A stretch of DNA of 28,547 bases from an uncultured Eubacteriales bacterium (GTDB lineage Bacteria > Bacillota > Clostridia > Christensenellales > CAG-138): assembly GCA_900550525.1 (NCBI GenBank), contig URSN01000012.1, forward strand, positions 1-28,547. The letters are read 5' to 3'. How positions within the stretch are numbered: position 1 is the first letter of the stretch; every line of letters starts with the position of its first letter. The notes beneath the pieces were generated by a model. It saw only the letters and a list, made by a program, of their open reading frames with translations. It had not been told where the DNA came from and did no database searches. Shown here piece by piece: positions 16,304 to 23,870 of this stretch. Both the position numbers and the translations under genes were made by a program.

Positions 16304-16534
16304 GATAAGGACAACCGGAGCGGGCGCCGTACCATCGGCGTGCAGAACGCCGCGGCGCTGCGGGCGACCCGGCCGCAGGCATCATCTTCCTTTTTCCTGT
16401 ATGGCGGCCCGTTCCGGGGATCGAATCGACCGGGCCGCGCCCTCTTGCAAAGGCGCGTCCGGCGCGCGGCATCCGCTGCGGCGCGGCCGGACGCCTCTCG
16501 ATACAGCCAAAAAAGAATAAGCGAGGTGCCCATC
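16304..16534. other. Non-coding gap with a large imperfect hairpin upstream of the SDR gene
   Basis: No ORF or clear promoter is seen. The region holds a 7-bp inverted repeat at about 16405-16437 and a stronger imperfect stem of about 17 bp spanning 16451-16496. The latter is followed by an A-rich stretch and the ribosome binding site of the next gene. It may be a structured 5' leader; no known riboswitch class is recognised. Confidence 0.5.
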
Positions 16535-17575
16535 ATGAAACGGCTGTTCATCATCACCGGCGTGGGCGGCCATGTCGGCAACAATATCGCAAGGCTCCTG
16601 CTCTCGCGCGGCGAGCAGGTGCGCGGCCTGGCGCGCGAAAACGAGGACGTGACCATGCTCTACGGCACGGACATCTCCATCGTGCGCGGCGACGTGCGCC
16701 GCATCGAGACGCTCGAGCCCCTGTTCTACGGCGTGGACCCGGATTGCGGCGTGATCTTCATCCACACGGCGGGGCTGATCAACATCGGCTCGCGCAACCT
16801 CGACCAGGTGGAGCAGGTCAACGTGGGCGGCACGAGGAACGTGCTCGAGCTGTGCCGCCGCCATCATGTGCTGAAGATCGTCTACATCAGCTCCGTGCAC
16901 GCCATCCCGGAGCAGCCGCAGGGCGTGACCATGACGGAGGTCAGCTCCTTCTCGCCTGAGCGCGTGGTGGGCGCGTACGCCAAGTCCACGGCCGCGGCCA
17001 CGCAGCTCGTGCTCGACGCGGCGCGCGACGGGCTGGACGCGACGGTCGTGCACCCCTCCGGCATCATCGGCCCGGACGATTACGGCAAGGGCCACATGAC
17101 GCAGATGATCGAGAGCTATTTGAACGGCAGCCTGACCGCCTGCGTCGAGGGCGGGTACGACTTTGTGGACGTGCGCGACGTGGCAGAGGGCGTGATCGAA
17201 GCGGCCGAGCACGGCCGCCGCGGCGAGTGCTACATCCTCTCGGGCGGGTATGTGCGCGTGCGCGACCTGCTCGACCGCCTGCACGAGATCACGGGCCGCC
17301 GCCGCGTCTCCACGGTGCTGCCGATGTGGTTTGCGCGGCTGACCGCGCCGCTGGCGGAGCTGTTCTACCGCATCCGGGGCGAGGCGCCGCTGTACACGCG
17401 CTATTCGCTCTTCACCCTCACGTCCAACGCGAAATTCTCCTGCGCCAAGGCGCGGCGGGACCTGGGCTACCACGCGCGCGACCTCAACGCCACGCTGCGC
17501 GACACCGTGCTCTCGCTCATGCGGCAGGGGCGCGTCAAGCGCAAGAAGGTCCCGGCCATGCTGCTGGTCAAGTGA
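16535..17575 (+). CDS. Extended SDR, NAD-dependent epimerase/dehydratase (3-beta-HSD-like) with altered YxxxK motif
   Basis: A 346-residue Rossmann protein. The dinucleotide motif is TGVGGHVGNNIA (residues about 8-19), and the central catalytic Ser lies in VYISSVHA (about 115-122). The Tyr of the usual YxxxK motif is present in GAYAKSTAAA, but the position four residues later is Thr (ACG), not Lys. The segment HPSGIIGPDDYGKG matches the extended SDR substrate region. A short polybasic tail (RVKRKKVPAM) ends the protein. GAGGTG precedes the ATG. Homologues act on sugar nucleotides, flavonoids or sterols; the substrate here is unknown. Because the catalytic Lys is missing, the activity may be reduced, rescued by the neighbouring Lys, or replaced by a binding role. 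It stands between ridA and the polysaccharide genes. Confidence 0.85.
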   Translation: MKRLFIITGVGGHVGNNIARLLLSRGEQVRGLARENEDVTMLYGTDISIVRGDVRRIETLEPLFYGVDPDCGVIFIHTAGLINIGSRNLDQVEQVNVGGTRNVLELCRRHHVLKIVYISSVHAIPEQPQGVTMTEVSSFSPERVVGAYAKSTAAATQLVLDAARDGLDATVVHPSGIIGPDDYGKGHMTQMIESYLNGSLTACVEGGYDFVDVRDVAEGVIEAAEHGRRGECYILSGGYVRVRDLLDRLHEITGRRRVSTVLPMWFARLTAPLAELFYRIRGEAPLYTRYSLFTLTSNAKFSCAKARRDLGYHARDLNATLRDTVLSLMRQGRVKRKKVPAMLLVK

Positions 17576-17662
17576 GCGCGCCGCGCCGGGCGGGGATTCC
17601 CGCCCGGCGCGCTCCGCGTTGCGCCCGCCGCCCCCATCTCCCGCTTGCGGCATGCCGCGCAT

Positions 17663-17714
17663 TTTCGCCGCGCGCCGTTTCCGCGCCCGTTTCGCCGCGC
17701 GCCGTTTCCGCGCC
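17663..17714. repeat. Two-copy 25-bp tandem direct repeat (27-bp period)
   Basis: The units 17663-17687 and 17690-17714 are identical and are separated by CG. Each contains CGCGCGCC flanked by TTTC. They lie in non-coding DNA. Confidence 0.85.
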
Positions 17715-17777
17715 GTCTCCCGTGTTCCGCCCGCCGCCTGCGCGCCCGCCCGGTCAACGCCGGGGCGGGCTATCTCG

Positions 17778-17805
17778 CGCCCGCGCACGGGGCCGGGCGT
17801 TTTTT
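17778..17805 (+). terminator. Intrinsic terminator with T6
   Basis: The 6-bp G+C stem CGCCCG/CGGGCG (17778-17783 with 17794-17799) is followed immediately by six T residues. It would end transcripts from the SDR gene before the polysaccharide promoter. Confidence 0.65.
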
Positions 17806-17862
17806 GCTGTGACCGCGCCCATCCCGCCCGCCGCTGCGCATCGGCCGTGCGCCGGGCGGCCC

Positions 17863-17882
17863 CGCCGCTGCGGCGCGTTTTT
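17863..17882 (+). terminator. Second short terminator-like hairpin with T5
   Basis: CGCCG-CTG-CGGCG (17863-17875) is followed by CG and five T residues, just upstream of the glycosyltransferase promoter. It probably reinforces termination. Confidence 0.5.
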
Positions 17883-17891
17883 GCCGGGATA

Positions 17892-17920
17892 ATGACAGAC
17901 GGCGGCGCTTGTGGTATACT
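17892..17920 (+). promoter_or_regulatory. Promoter of the polysaccharide cluster
   Basis: ATGACA (17892-17897) and TATACT (17915-17920) are separated by 17 bp, with an extended -10 TG. The first start codon is 33 nt past the -10. It is the only convincing promoter before the five cluster genes. Confidence 0.65.
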
Positions 17921-17952
17921 GTTGAAAAACCGACGGCAGGGGAGGCGCGGCC

Positions 17953-18825
17953 ATGGCGGACCTGACGGCGATCATCCTTACGCGCAACGAGGAGGCGAAC
18001 ATCGCCCGCTGCATCGATTCGCTCCGGGGCTTTGCCCGGCGCGTGGTGGTCGTGGATTCGGGCAGCACGGACGATACGGCGGCCATCGCCCGCGCCCACG
18101 GCGCGGAGGTGGTCGAGCATCCGTTCACCTATTATGCGGCGCAGTTCAACTGGGCCATTGAGCACACCGGCGCCGCGACGGAGTGGCTGCTGCGCCTCGA
18201 CGCGGACGAGCGCTTCCCCCCCGCGCTGTGCGCCGAATGCGAGGCGCTGCTCTCGGGCGCGGCGGCGGACGTGACGGGCGTGTCGATGGAGGCGGATTTC
18301 TACTTCCTCGGCCGCCTGCTGCGCCACGGCGGCAGCAAGCGGCGCAAGATCATGATCTTCCGCCGCGGCCACGGCGCGCTGGAGGACCGCAAGCGCGATG
18401 CGCACACCATCCTGCTGGACGGGCGCTATGTGCGCGCAAAGCACCGCTTCGAGCACCATGACGTGAAGGACCTTGGCGACTACATCGCCCGCTGCAACTG
18501 GTACGCCATCCGGGAAAAGCAGGATTATCTGGCCTATCTGGCCGGGGCGGACGAGTCGGTCAATACGGACGCGGCGCTGCAGCGCACGCGCAAAAGGAAA
18601 TTCGGCCTGTATTACCGCGCGCCCATGTTCCTGCGCGCGTGGCTCTGGTTCATCTACAAATACATCTTCTGCGGCGGGTTCCTCGACGGCGTGCCGGGCC
18701 TGGTGTACCACTTTTTCGAGTGCTACTGGTACCGCTTCCTCGTGGACGCGCGGATCTATGAGCAGCGCGTGTGCGGCGGCGGCGAGGAACCGCTGACGGC
18801 CTTTGGCCAGGAGGCGCGCCGGTGA
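17953..18825 (+). CDS. Glycosyltransferase family 2, WaaE/KdtX-like
   Basis: A 290-residue GT-A fold transferase acting at the cytoplasmic face of the membrane. The N-terminus has the family opening ILTRNEEANIARCIDSL and VVVDSGSTDDT (nucleotide binding, about residues 8-45). The metal-binding DxD motif appears as RLDADE (about 82-87). The C-terminal part has aromatic, amphipathic stretches (FIYKYIFCGGFLDG) common in the WaaE-like subgroup, which adds a hexose to a lipid-linked or core sugar. The donor and acceptor cannot be named. GGGGAGG lies about 7 nt before the ATG. The stop overlaps the next start (GTGA), giving translational coupling. It is the first gene of the cluster. Confidence 0.92.
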   Translation: MADLTAIILTRNEEANIARCIDSLRGFARRVVVVDSGSTDDTAAIARAHGAEVVEHPFTYYAAQFNWAIEHTGAATEWLLRLDADERFPPALCAECEALLSGAAADVTGVSMEADFYFLGRLLRHGGSKRRKIMIFRRGHGALEDRKRDAHTILLDGRYVRAKHRFEHHDVKDLGDYIARCNWYAIREKQDYLAYLAGADESVNTDAALQRTRKRKFGLYYRAPMFLRAWLWFIYKYIFCGGFLDGVPGLVYHFFECYWYRFLVDARIYEQRVCGGGEEPLTAFGQEARR

Positions 18826-19907
18826 GCGGGCGCATCCTCATGGTGGTCACGGTGCGGCTCTCCGGCGGCGGCGTGGCCGGCTATGCGCTGCGCAGCTGCG
18901 AGGCGATGGGCCTGCCGGTGGACGTCGCGGCCATCGAGGAGCCGGGGCCGGCCGTGCGCGCGCGCGTGGCGGGCTTTGGCGGCGCGCTGCACGTGCTCCG
19001 GCGCAACCGCGATCCGCTGGGCTATGTGCTGGCGCTGCGGGACGTCGTGCGCGCGGGCGGCTACCGGACCGTCTGGTGCCACGGCAACAGCGCCACGCTC
19101 GCGGCGGACCTGCTGGGCGCGCGGCTGGGCGGGGCCGCGGCGCGCATCGCGCACGCGCACAACACCGCCTGCAGCCATATGGCGCTGCACCGCCTGCTGC
19201 GGCCGCTGATGAACGGGCTGGCCACGCACCGCTTCGCCTGCGGCGAGGCGGCGGGGCGCTTCCTGTACGGGGACAGGCCGTTCACCGTGTGCAAAAACGG
19301 CGTGGATACGGAGGCGTTCGCCTTCTCGGCGGCGGCGCGGCGCGCCGCGCGCGCCGCGCGGGGCTTTGACGGGGAGGCGTTCGTGGCCGGCACGGTGGGG
19401 CGGCTGGACGAGGCGAAGGACCCGCTGCTGCTGGCGGAGGCGTTCGCGCTGCTGCGCCGCGCCCGGCCGCAGGCGCGCCTGCTCGTGGTGGGCGACGGGC
19501 CGCTTGGCAAGGCGCTGGGCGATCGCCTTGCCGCGCTGGGCTTAGCGGAGGCGGCCGTGTGCGTGGGCGCGCGGCCGGACGTGCCGGAACTGCTCTCGGC
19601 CATGGACGCGTTCGTGCTGCCGTCGCGGCACGAGGGATTCCCGCTCGCGCTGGTGGAGGCGCTCTGCTCCGGGCTGCCGTGCCTGGTGGCGGATACCGTC
19701 GCGCGCGAGACGGACGTGACGGGGCGGGCCGGCGTTTTGCCGCGCGAGGCGGCGCGTTTTGGGGAGGCGCTCGCCGGGCTGTCTCCCGCGCCCGACGCGC
19801 TGCGCGCGGCGGCGCATGCGGCCGTGCGCGCGGCGGGATACGATATCCGCGATACGTCGGCGGCGCTCAGGCGCCTGCTGCTCGCCGCGCAGGAGGGGCG
19901 CGCATGA
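18822..19907 (+). CDS. Glycosyltransferase family 4 (GT-B fold)
   Basis: A 361-residue GT4-type transferase. The N-terminal acceptor domain begins RILMVVTVRLSGGGVAGYAL. The C-terminal Glycos_transf_1 domain has GTVGRLDEAKDP, VVGDGPLG and the nucleotide-sugar E-x7-E motif in HEGFPLALVEALCSGLP. GTG 18822 is chosen because AGGAGG lies exactly upstream and it gives a 4-nt overlap with the preceding stop; an earlier in-frame ATG would lie deep inside the neighbour. The segment around residues 165-190 is an Ala/Arg-rich linker. It overlaps the next gene by 4 nt. It likely adds one sugar to a surface polysaccharide repeat unit; linkage and sugar are unknown. Confidence 0.93.
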   Translation: MSGRILMVVTVRLSGGGVAGYALRSCEAMGLPVDVAAIEEPGPAVRARVAGFGGALHVLRRNRDPLGYVLALRDVVRAGGYRTVWCHGNSATLAADLLGARLGGAAARIAHAHNTACSHMALHRLLRPLMNGLATHRFACGEAAGRFLYGDRPFTVCKNGVDTEAFAFSAAARRAARAARGFDGEAFVAGTVGRLDEAKDPLLLAEAFALLRRARPQARLLVVGDGPLGKALGDRLAALGLAEAAVCVGARPDVPELLSAMDAFVLPSRHEGFPLALVEALCSGLPCLVADTVARETDVTGRAGVLPREAARFGEALAGLSPAPDALRAAAHAAVRAAGYDIRDTSAALRRLLLAAQEGRA

Positions 19908-20980
19908 AGCGGCTGCTCATCATGACGCACAACATGGCCGGCGGCGGCTGCGAGCGCGTGATCGCGCAGCTTGCCAACCGGTTTGCGGACTGGGGGATCG
20001 CCTGCACGATCGTTACGGAATACGCCTGCGAATCGTTTTACCCGCTCGACGCGCGCGTGCGCCTTATGCCGCTGCTGCCGGGCGGCGCGTGCCCGAGCCG
20101 CAGCATCCCGCGCGCGTACCTTGCGCTCAGGCGGCTGGTGCGGCGCGAGCGGCCGGACGTGGTCTTGGCCATGCCGGAGAAGGTGAACGTGTGGACGGTG
20201 CTGTTCCTGCTCGGCAGCGGCGTGCCCGTCGTCGTGTCGGAGCGCAACGACCCGCGCCGCCACCCGGAGAGCCGCGTCAAGCGCCTGCTGCGCGCGCTGC
20301 TGTACCCGTTTGCGCGCGGCTTCATCTTCCAGACGCAGGGGGCGGCGGCCTGCTTTTCCCGCCGCATCCGCGCGCGCGCGGCCATCCTGAAAAACCCGCT
20401 GGACGCGGCGCGCCTGGGATCGCCCTGGGAGGGGGAGCGGGAAAAGCGCGTCGTGTTCGTCGGCCGGCTGGAGGCGCAAAAGAACGTGCCGCTGCTAATC
20501 AGGGCGTTCGCCCGCTTCCATGCCGCGCATGAGGAGTGGACGCTCTCGCTCTACGGGGACGGCTCGGAGCGCGCGCCGCTGGAGGCGCTCGCCCGCGCGC
20601 TGCTGCCGGCGGGGGCGGCCGTGTTCGAGGGCGCGCGGCCGGACGTGGCGGACTGCATCCGCCGCGCGGGCGCCTTTGCGCTCAGCTCCGATTTTGAGGG
20701 CATGCCCAACGCGCTGATCGAGGCGATGGCGCTCGGCCTGCCCTGCGTGGCGACCGACTGCCCGAGCGGCGGGTGCGCCGCGCTGCTCCGCGACGGGGAG
20801 AACGGCCTGCTCACGCCCGCAGGGGACGAGGCGGCGCTGTGCCGGGCGCTCTGCCGCCTGGCGGACGAGCCCGCGCTGGCCGCGTCGCTCGGCCGGGCGG
20901 CGCGCCGCGTGGCGGACGAGCTCGACGACCGGCGCGTGGCCGGGGAATGGAGGGAATATCTTGCAGACTGCTGCCGGTAG
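19904..20980 (+). CDS. Glycosyltransferase family 4 (GT-B fold), second paralogue
   Basis: A 358-residue transferase. It opens with MTHNMAGGGCERVIAQLANRF, the pattern of GalNAc/hexose transferases of the PglJ/PglH-like group. Donor-domain motifs VVFVGRLEAQKNVPLLI, LYGDGSER and the E-x7-E-type motif in SDFEGMPNALIEAMALGLP follow. ATG 19904 overlaps the preceding TGA (ATGA), and AGGAGG is upstream. Its stop is TAG at 20978, after a normal-length C-terminus. In the frame beyond this stop there is only a shadow of the next gene, which shows TAG works as a genuine stop here. The last 20 nt overlap the TTG start of the polymerase-like gene. Confidence 0.93.
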   Translation: MKRLLIMTHNMAGGGCERVIAQLANRFADWGIACTIVTEYACESFYPLDARVRLMPLLPGGACPSRSIPRAYLALRRLVRRERPDVVLAMPEKVNVWTVLFLLGSGVPVVVSERNDPRRHPESRVKRLLRALLYPFARGFIFQTQGAAACFSRRIRARAAILKNPLDAARLGSPWEGEREKRVVFVGRLEAQKNVPLLIRAFARFHAAHEEWTLSLYGDGSERAPLEALARALLPAGAAVFEGARPDVADCIRRAGAFALSSDFEGMPNALIEAMALGLPCVATDCPSGGCAALLRDGENGLLTPAGDEAALCRALCRLADEPALAASLGRAARRVADELDDRRVAGEWREYLADCCR

Positions 20981-22205
20981 GGAGAGATGGAACCGCGCGC
21001 TGGACGCCGCGAGCGACGCCGCGCTGGCCATCTGCCTGTTTACGACGTTTTCATTCCAGCATACGCTCGTGTCCACCACGGGCATGGGGCTGATGCTGCT
21101 GGTGGCGCTCGTGCGCTTTGCCGTGCGGCCGCGCTTCTACGGCTCGGTATGGTACCTCGGGTACGCGCTGGTCATCGCCTGGGGCGCGGTGGGCGTGCTG
21201 GCCGGCTGGGCGATCGAACAGGCGACGGCGCTGGCCATGTGCAAAACGATGTGCGTGGGGCTCGGGTTCATGCTCGTGGTCCATCAGCTCGTCGTGCAGC
21301 GGCGCAACGCGGAGATGAGCCTGCTGATGTGCCTGCTGGCGTGCCTTGCGACGATGGCCTACGCGCTCATCGGCGAGCGGGAGAACCTGTTCGAGACGCG
21401 CGTCGGCAGCGCGGTGAACATCTACCCCAACGACCTGGCCATGATCCTGTCCATCGGCTACGGCGTCGCCATCCACCGCGCGTGCGAGCGGCGGCGCTGG
21501 AACGAGCTGATCCCGGCGCTGCTGCTGGCGGGGACGGTCCTGCTGACCGGCTCGCGCAAGGGCATGGCCATGCTCGTGCTCATCCCGGCGGCCTACCTGC
21601 TCTGGCGCGACCGGCGGCATTTGAGGCGCAACCTGCTCGTGCTCGCGGCGCTGCTCATCGCGCTGGCCGCGGCGGTGCTGTGCATCCCGCCGCTCTATCA
21701 GGTCATCGGCGTGCGCTTTGTGGAGCTGTTCCGCACGGTGTTCGGCGGCGCGGAGACGGAGGGCTCCTATCTGGAGCGCATGAGCCTGCTGCGCCAGGCG
21801 TGGGCGATGTTCCTCGAGCGGCCGCTGACCGGCTGGGGGCTGGACTGCTACCGCTTCAACGGCGTGACGCGCGTGACGTATTCGCACAACAACCCGCTGG
21901 AGCTGCTCGTCTCCGGCGGCCTGCCCGCGCTGCTGCTGTACAACGGGCCGCAGCTCTATGCGCTCGTGCAGGCGGAGCGCCGCGCCGGACGGCACTTCGC
22001 TCTTTAGATCGTGGTCGCGCTCACGGCGTGGTTCTTGATTGCGGACGTGCTGACCATCAGCTATTACCTGCGCCAGCAGCTGCTGCCCATCGCGCTGATG
22101 CTGGGCGTTTCGCGCCTGATCGCCGCCGGCGGGGACGAGCAGGACGGGACGCGGCTGCCGCGCCGGCTGGGGCTGCTGCGCCGCGGGCCGGGCGGCGGGG
22201 CGTAG
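20961..22205 (+). pseudogene. O-antigen polymerase/ligase-like membrane protein, interrupted by an in-frame amber codon
   Basis: A multi-spanning membrane protein of the O-antigen ligase/polymerase (Wzy_C, PF04932) type; 414 codons if read through. About ten hydrophobic helices are visible. The segment RPLTGWGLDCYRFNGVTRVTYSHNNPLELLVSGG (about 290-323) is the characteristic periplasmic-loop signature with conserved G-x-G and SHN. TAG at 22005-22007 (codon 349) interrupts it in frame. The downstream 65 codons encode a further helix pair (IVVALTAWFLIADVLTISYY, LLPIALMLGVSRLIA) that completes the family architecture, ending at TAG 22203. The start is TTG 20961, supported by GGAGG about 6 nt upstream and coupling to the previous gene; no ATG fits. 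Without readthrough the product loses its last membrane segments. Confidence 0.8.
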
Positions 22206-22208
22206 GCC

Positions 22209-23723
22209 GTGGAGCGCAGCCTGCAGGGCCGCGTCGCCGGCGCGGCGCGCTGGTCCGTCGCAGCGGAGGTGGCGGCCAAACTGGTCAGCCTCGGCGTCAA
22301 CATGCTGCTGGCGCGCCTGGTCGCGCCCGCGGCGTACGGCGTGCTGGCCACGGCCATGATGGTCACGAGCTTTGCCGACCTGTTTACGGACGCGGGATTC
22401 CAGAAATACCTCGTGCAGCACGAGTTTTCGTCCGATGCGGAGCGCTCCGACGCGGCGAGCGTCGCGTTCTGGACGAACCTTGCGTTCTCGCTCGCGCTCT
22501 GGGCGCTGGTGTGCCTGCTGCGCGAACCCATCGCCGCGCTGGCCGGCAGCCCCGGCTACGGCGCGGTGGTCGCGGTCGCCTGCGCGCAGCTGCCGCTCAC
22601 GGCGTTCACCTCCGTGGCGATGGCGCTGCTGCGGCGCGCGCTGGACTTTCGGCGGCTGTTTTTCCTGCGCATGGCGCAGAGCGCCGTGCCGCTCGTGGTC
22701 ACGGTGCCGCTGGCGCTGCTGGGCCTGTCGCACTGGGCGCTGGTGCTCGGGACGCTGGCCGGGCACGCGGTCAACGCCGCGGCGCTGCTGCTGACCGGCA
22801 TCTGGCGGCCGCGCCTGTTCTACCGGCTGCGGGTGCTGCGCGGGATGTTCTCCTTCTCGTTCTGGACGATGCTGGAGTCCGTCTCCATCTGGGCGTGCAG
22901 CTGGTTCGACCTGTTCCTCATCGGGCATGCGTTTTCGGAATACTATCTCGGCCTGTACCGCAACGCGGTCAACAACGCCGGCGCGCTCATCGCGCTGGTG
23001 ACCACGCCGGTGTACACGGTGCTCTTCTCCGGCCTGTCGCGCCTGCAGGAGGACGCGGCGGGCTTTTCCGGCCTGTTCTACGCGACGCTGCGCTCGCTCG
23101 CGTTCCTCGTGTTCCCGATGGGGGCCGGTCTGTTTCTCTACCGCGATCTGGCAACGAGCGTGCTGCTGGGCAGCCAGTGGATGGAGGCCGTGCCGGTCGT
23201 CGGGCTCTGGGCGCTCTCCTCGGCGCTGATGGCGGTCGTCTCCTCGCCGTGCAGCGAGGTGCTGCGCGCAAGGGGCCTGCCGCGCGCGTCGCTGCTGTGC
23301 CAGATGATCAAGCTCGCCCTGTCGGTCGCGGCGGGCGTGTGGGCCATTCCGCACGGGTTCCTCGCGGTGGTCTGCGCGTGCGTGGCCATGCGCTTTACGC
23401 TGCCGGTCGCGCTGTGGGCCGTGCTGCGCCTGCGCTGCGGGTTCCGCATCGCCGAGCTGCTGCGCACGCTCTGGAAGCCCGCGCTGTGCACGGGGCTGAT
23501 GGCGCTGCTGGCGCTGCTGCTGCAGCGCCTGGGCGGCGGCGCGCTGTGGAGCTGGTGCTCGATGGGGCTGTGCGCGCTGTTCTATGCGCTGCTGCTGTTT
23601 CTCTTTGCACGGGATGAGGTGCGCTCGCTTGCGGCCTGGCTGCTGCCGGCGCGCCGGGGCGCGCAGGAGCCGCCCAAAAACGCGGACGCCGCTTCCAATC
23701 GGGAAGGGGGGGCTTCCGATTGA
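22209..23723 (+). CDS. Wzx-type oligosaccharide flippase (polysaccharide biosynthesis protein, MOP superfamily)
   Basis: A 504-residue integral membrane protein with some 12-14 predicted hydrophobic helices, of the Polysacc_synt (MATE/MOP) superfamily that flips undecaprenyl-linked repeat units across the membrane. Early family features are GAARWSVAAEVAAKLVSLGVNMLLARLVAPAAYG and SFADLFTDAGFQKYLVQ. The best start is GTG 22209, only 3 nt after the stop of the polymerase-like gene and in the same frame. Its ribosome binding site is poor (GGGCGGGG), so it may depend on coupling to upstream translation. That would make it sensitive to the amber codon at 22005. A hydrophilic 25-residue tail ends in a hairpin-forming sequence. 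Confidence 0.92.
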   Translation: MERSLQGRVAGAARWSVAAEVAAKLVSLGVNMLLARLVAPAAYGVLATAMMVTSFADLFTDAGFQKYLVQHEFSSDAERSDAASVAFWTNLAFSLALWALVCLLREPIAALAGSPGYGAVVAVACAQLPLTAFTSVAMALLRRALDFRRLFFLRMAQSAVPLVVTVPLALLGLSHWALVLGTLAGHAVNAAALLLTGIWRPRLFYRLRVLRGMFSFSFWTMLESVSIWACSWFDLFLIGHAFSEYYLGLYRNAVNNAGALIALVTTPVYTVLFSGLSRLQEDAAGFSGLFYATLRSLAFLVFPMGAGLFLYRDLATSVLLGSQWMEAVPVVGLWALSSALMAVVSSPCSEVLRARGLPRASLLCQMIKLALSVAAGVWAIPHGFLAVVCACVAMRFTLPVALWAVLRLRCGFRIAELLRTLWKPALCTGLMALLALLLQRLGGGALWSWCSMGLCALFYALLLFLFARDEVRSLAAWLLPARRGAQEPPKNADAASNREGGASD

Positions 23724-23728
23724 AGCGG
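23689..23728. terminator. Hairpin spanning the flippase stop codon
   Basis: A 16-bp stem with one bulge (23696) and one extra G (23703) folds around a six-G loop and includes the TGA at 23721. On the plus strand no T-run follows. On the minus strand a T5 run comes about 11 nt later, so it could also stop read-through from ilvE. Confidence 0.45.
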
Positions 23729-23870
23729 CATACCAAAGGTCCGCGCTCTGCGACGCACATGGGGGGATGTCCGCCGCATATCTCTCTCCGCGCCGTCGCC
23801 GGGGCCTGCCCGGGCGGGATGCGGAGCTGATGTCGTTATGTCGTTGCTGCGCGCCGTGCGGGCGCGCCGG
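23724..23870. other. Convergent spacer between flippase and ilvE
   Basis: 147 nt without a gene. It holds a 7-bp stem (23849-23855 with 23861-23867) adjoining the ilvE stop and a short direct repeat ATGTCGTT (from 23830). No canonical terminator with a T-run is seen here. Confidence 0.5.

Larger units (their letters stand above)
17576..17952. other. 377-nt non-coding region with tandem repeat and terminators before the polysaccharide genes
   Basis: It contains a perfect 12-bp stem right after the SDR stop (17583-17594 with 17599-17610), two identical 25-nt units 27 bp apart (17663 and 17690), two stem-loops followed by T-runs (17778 and 17863) and the promoter at 17892. No gene is apparent. 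Confidence 0.7.

Noticed and set aside
16401..16470. tRNA-like text (GGGGATCGAATCGACC and CTTGCAAA) resembling a minus-strand tRNA
   Set aside because: The putative T-arm and anticodon arm do not pair, and the acceptor and D-arm cannot be placed. It looks like chance similarity, or at most a decayed remnant.
12935..22205. Genome-wide reassignment of TAG as a sense codon
   Set aside because: TAG ends trkA, a GT4 gene and the polymerase-like gene at family-typical lengths, and beyond 20978 the frame encodes no homologous protein.
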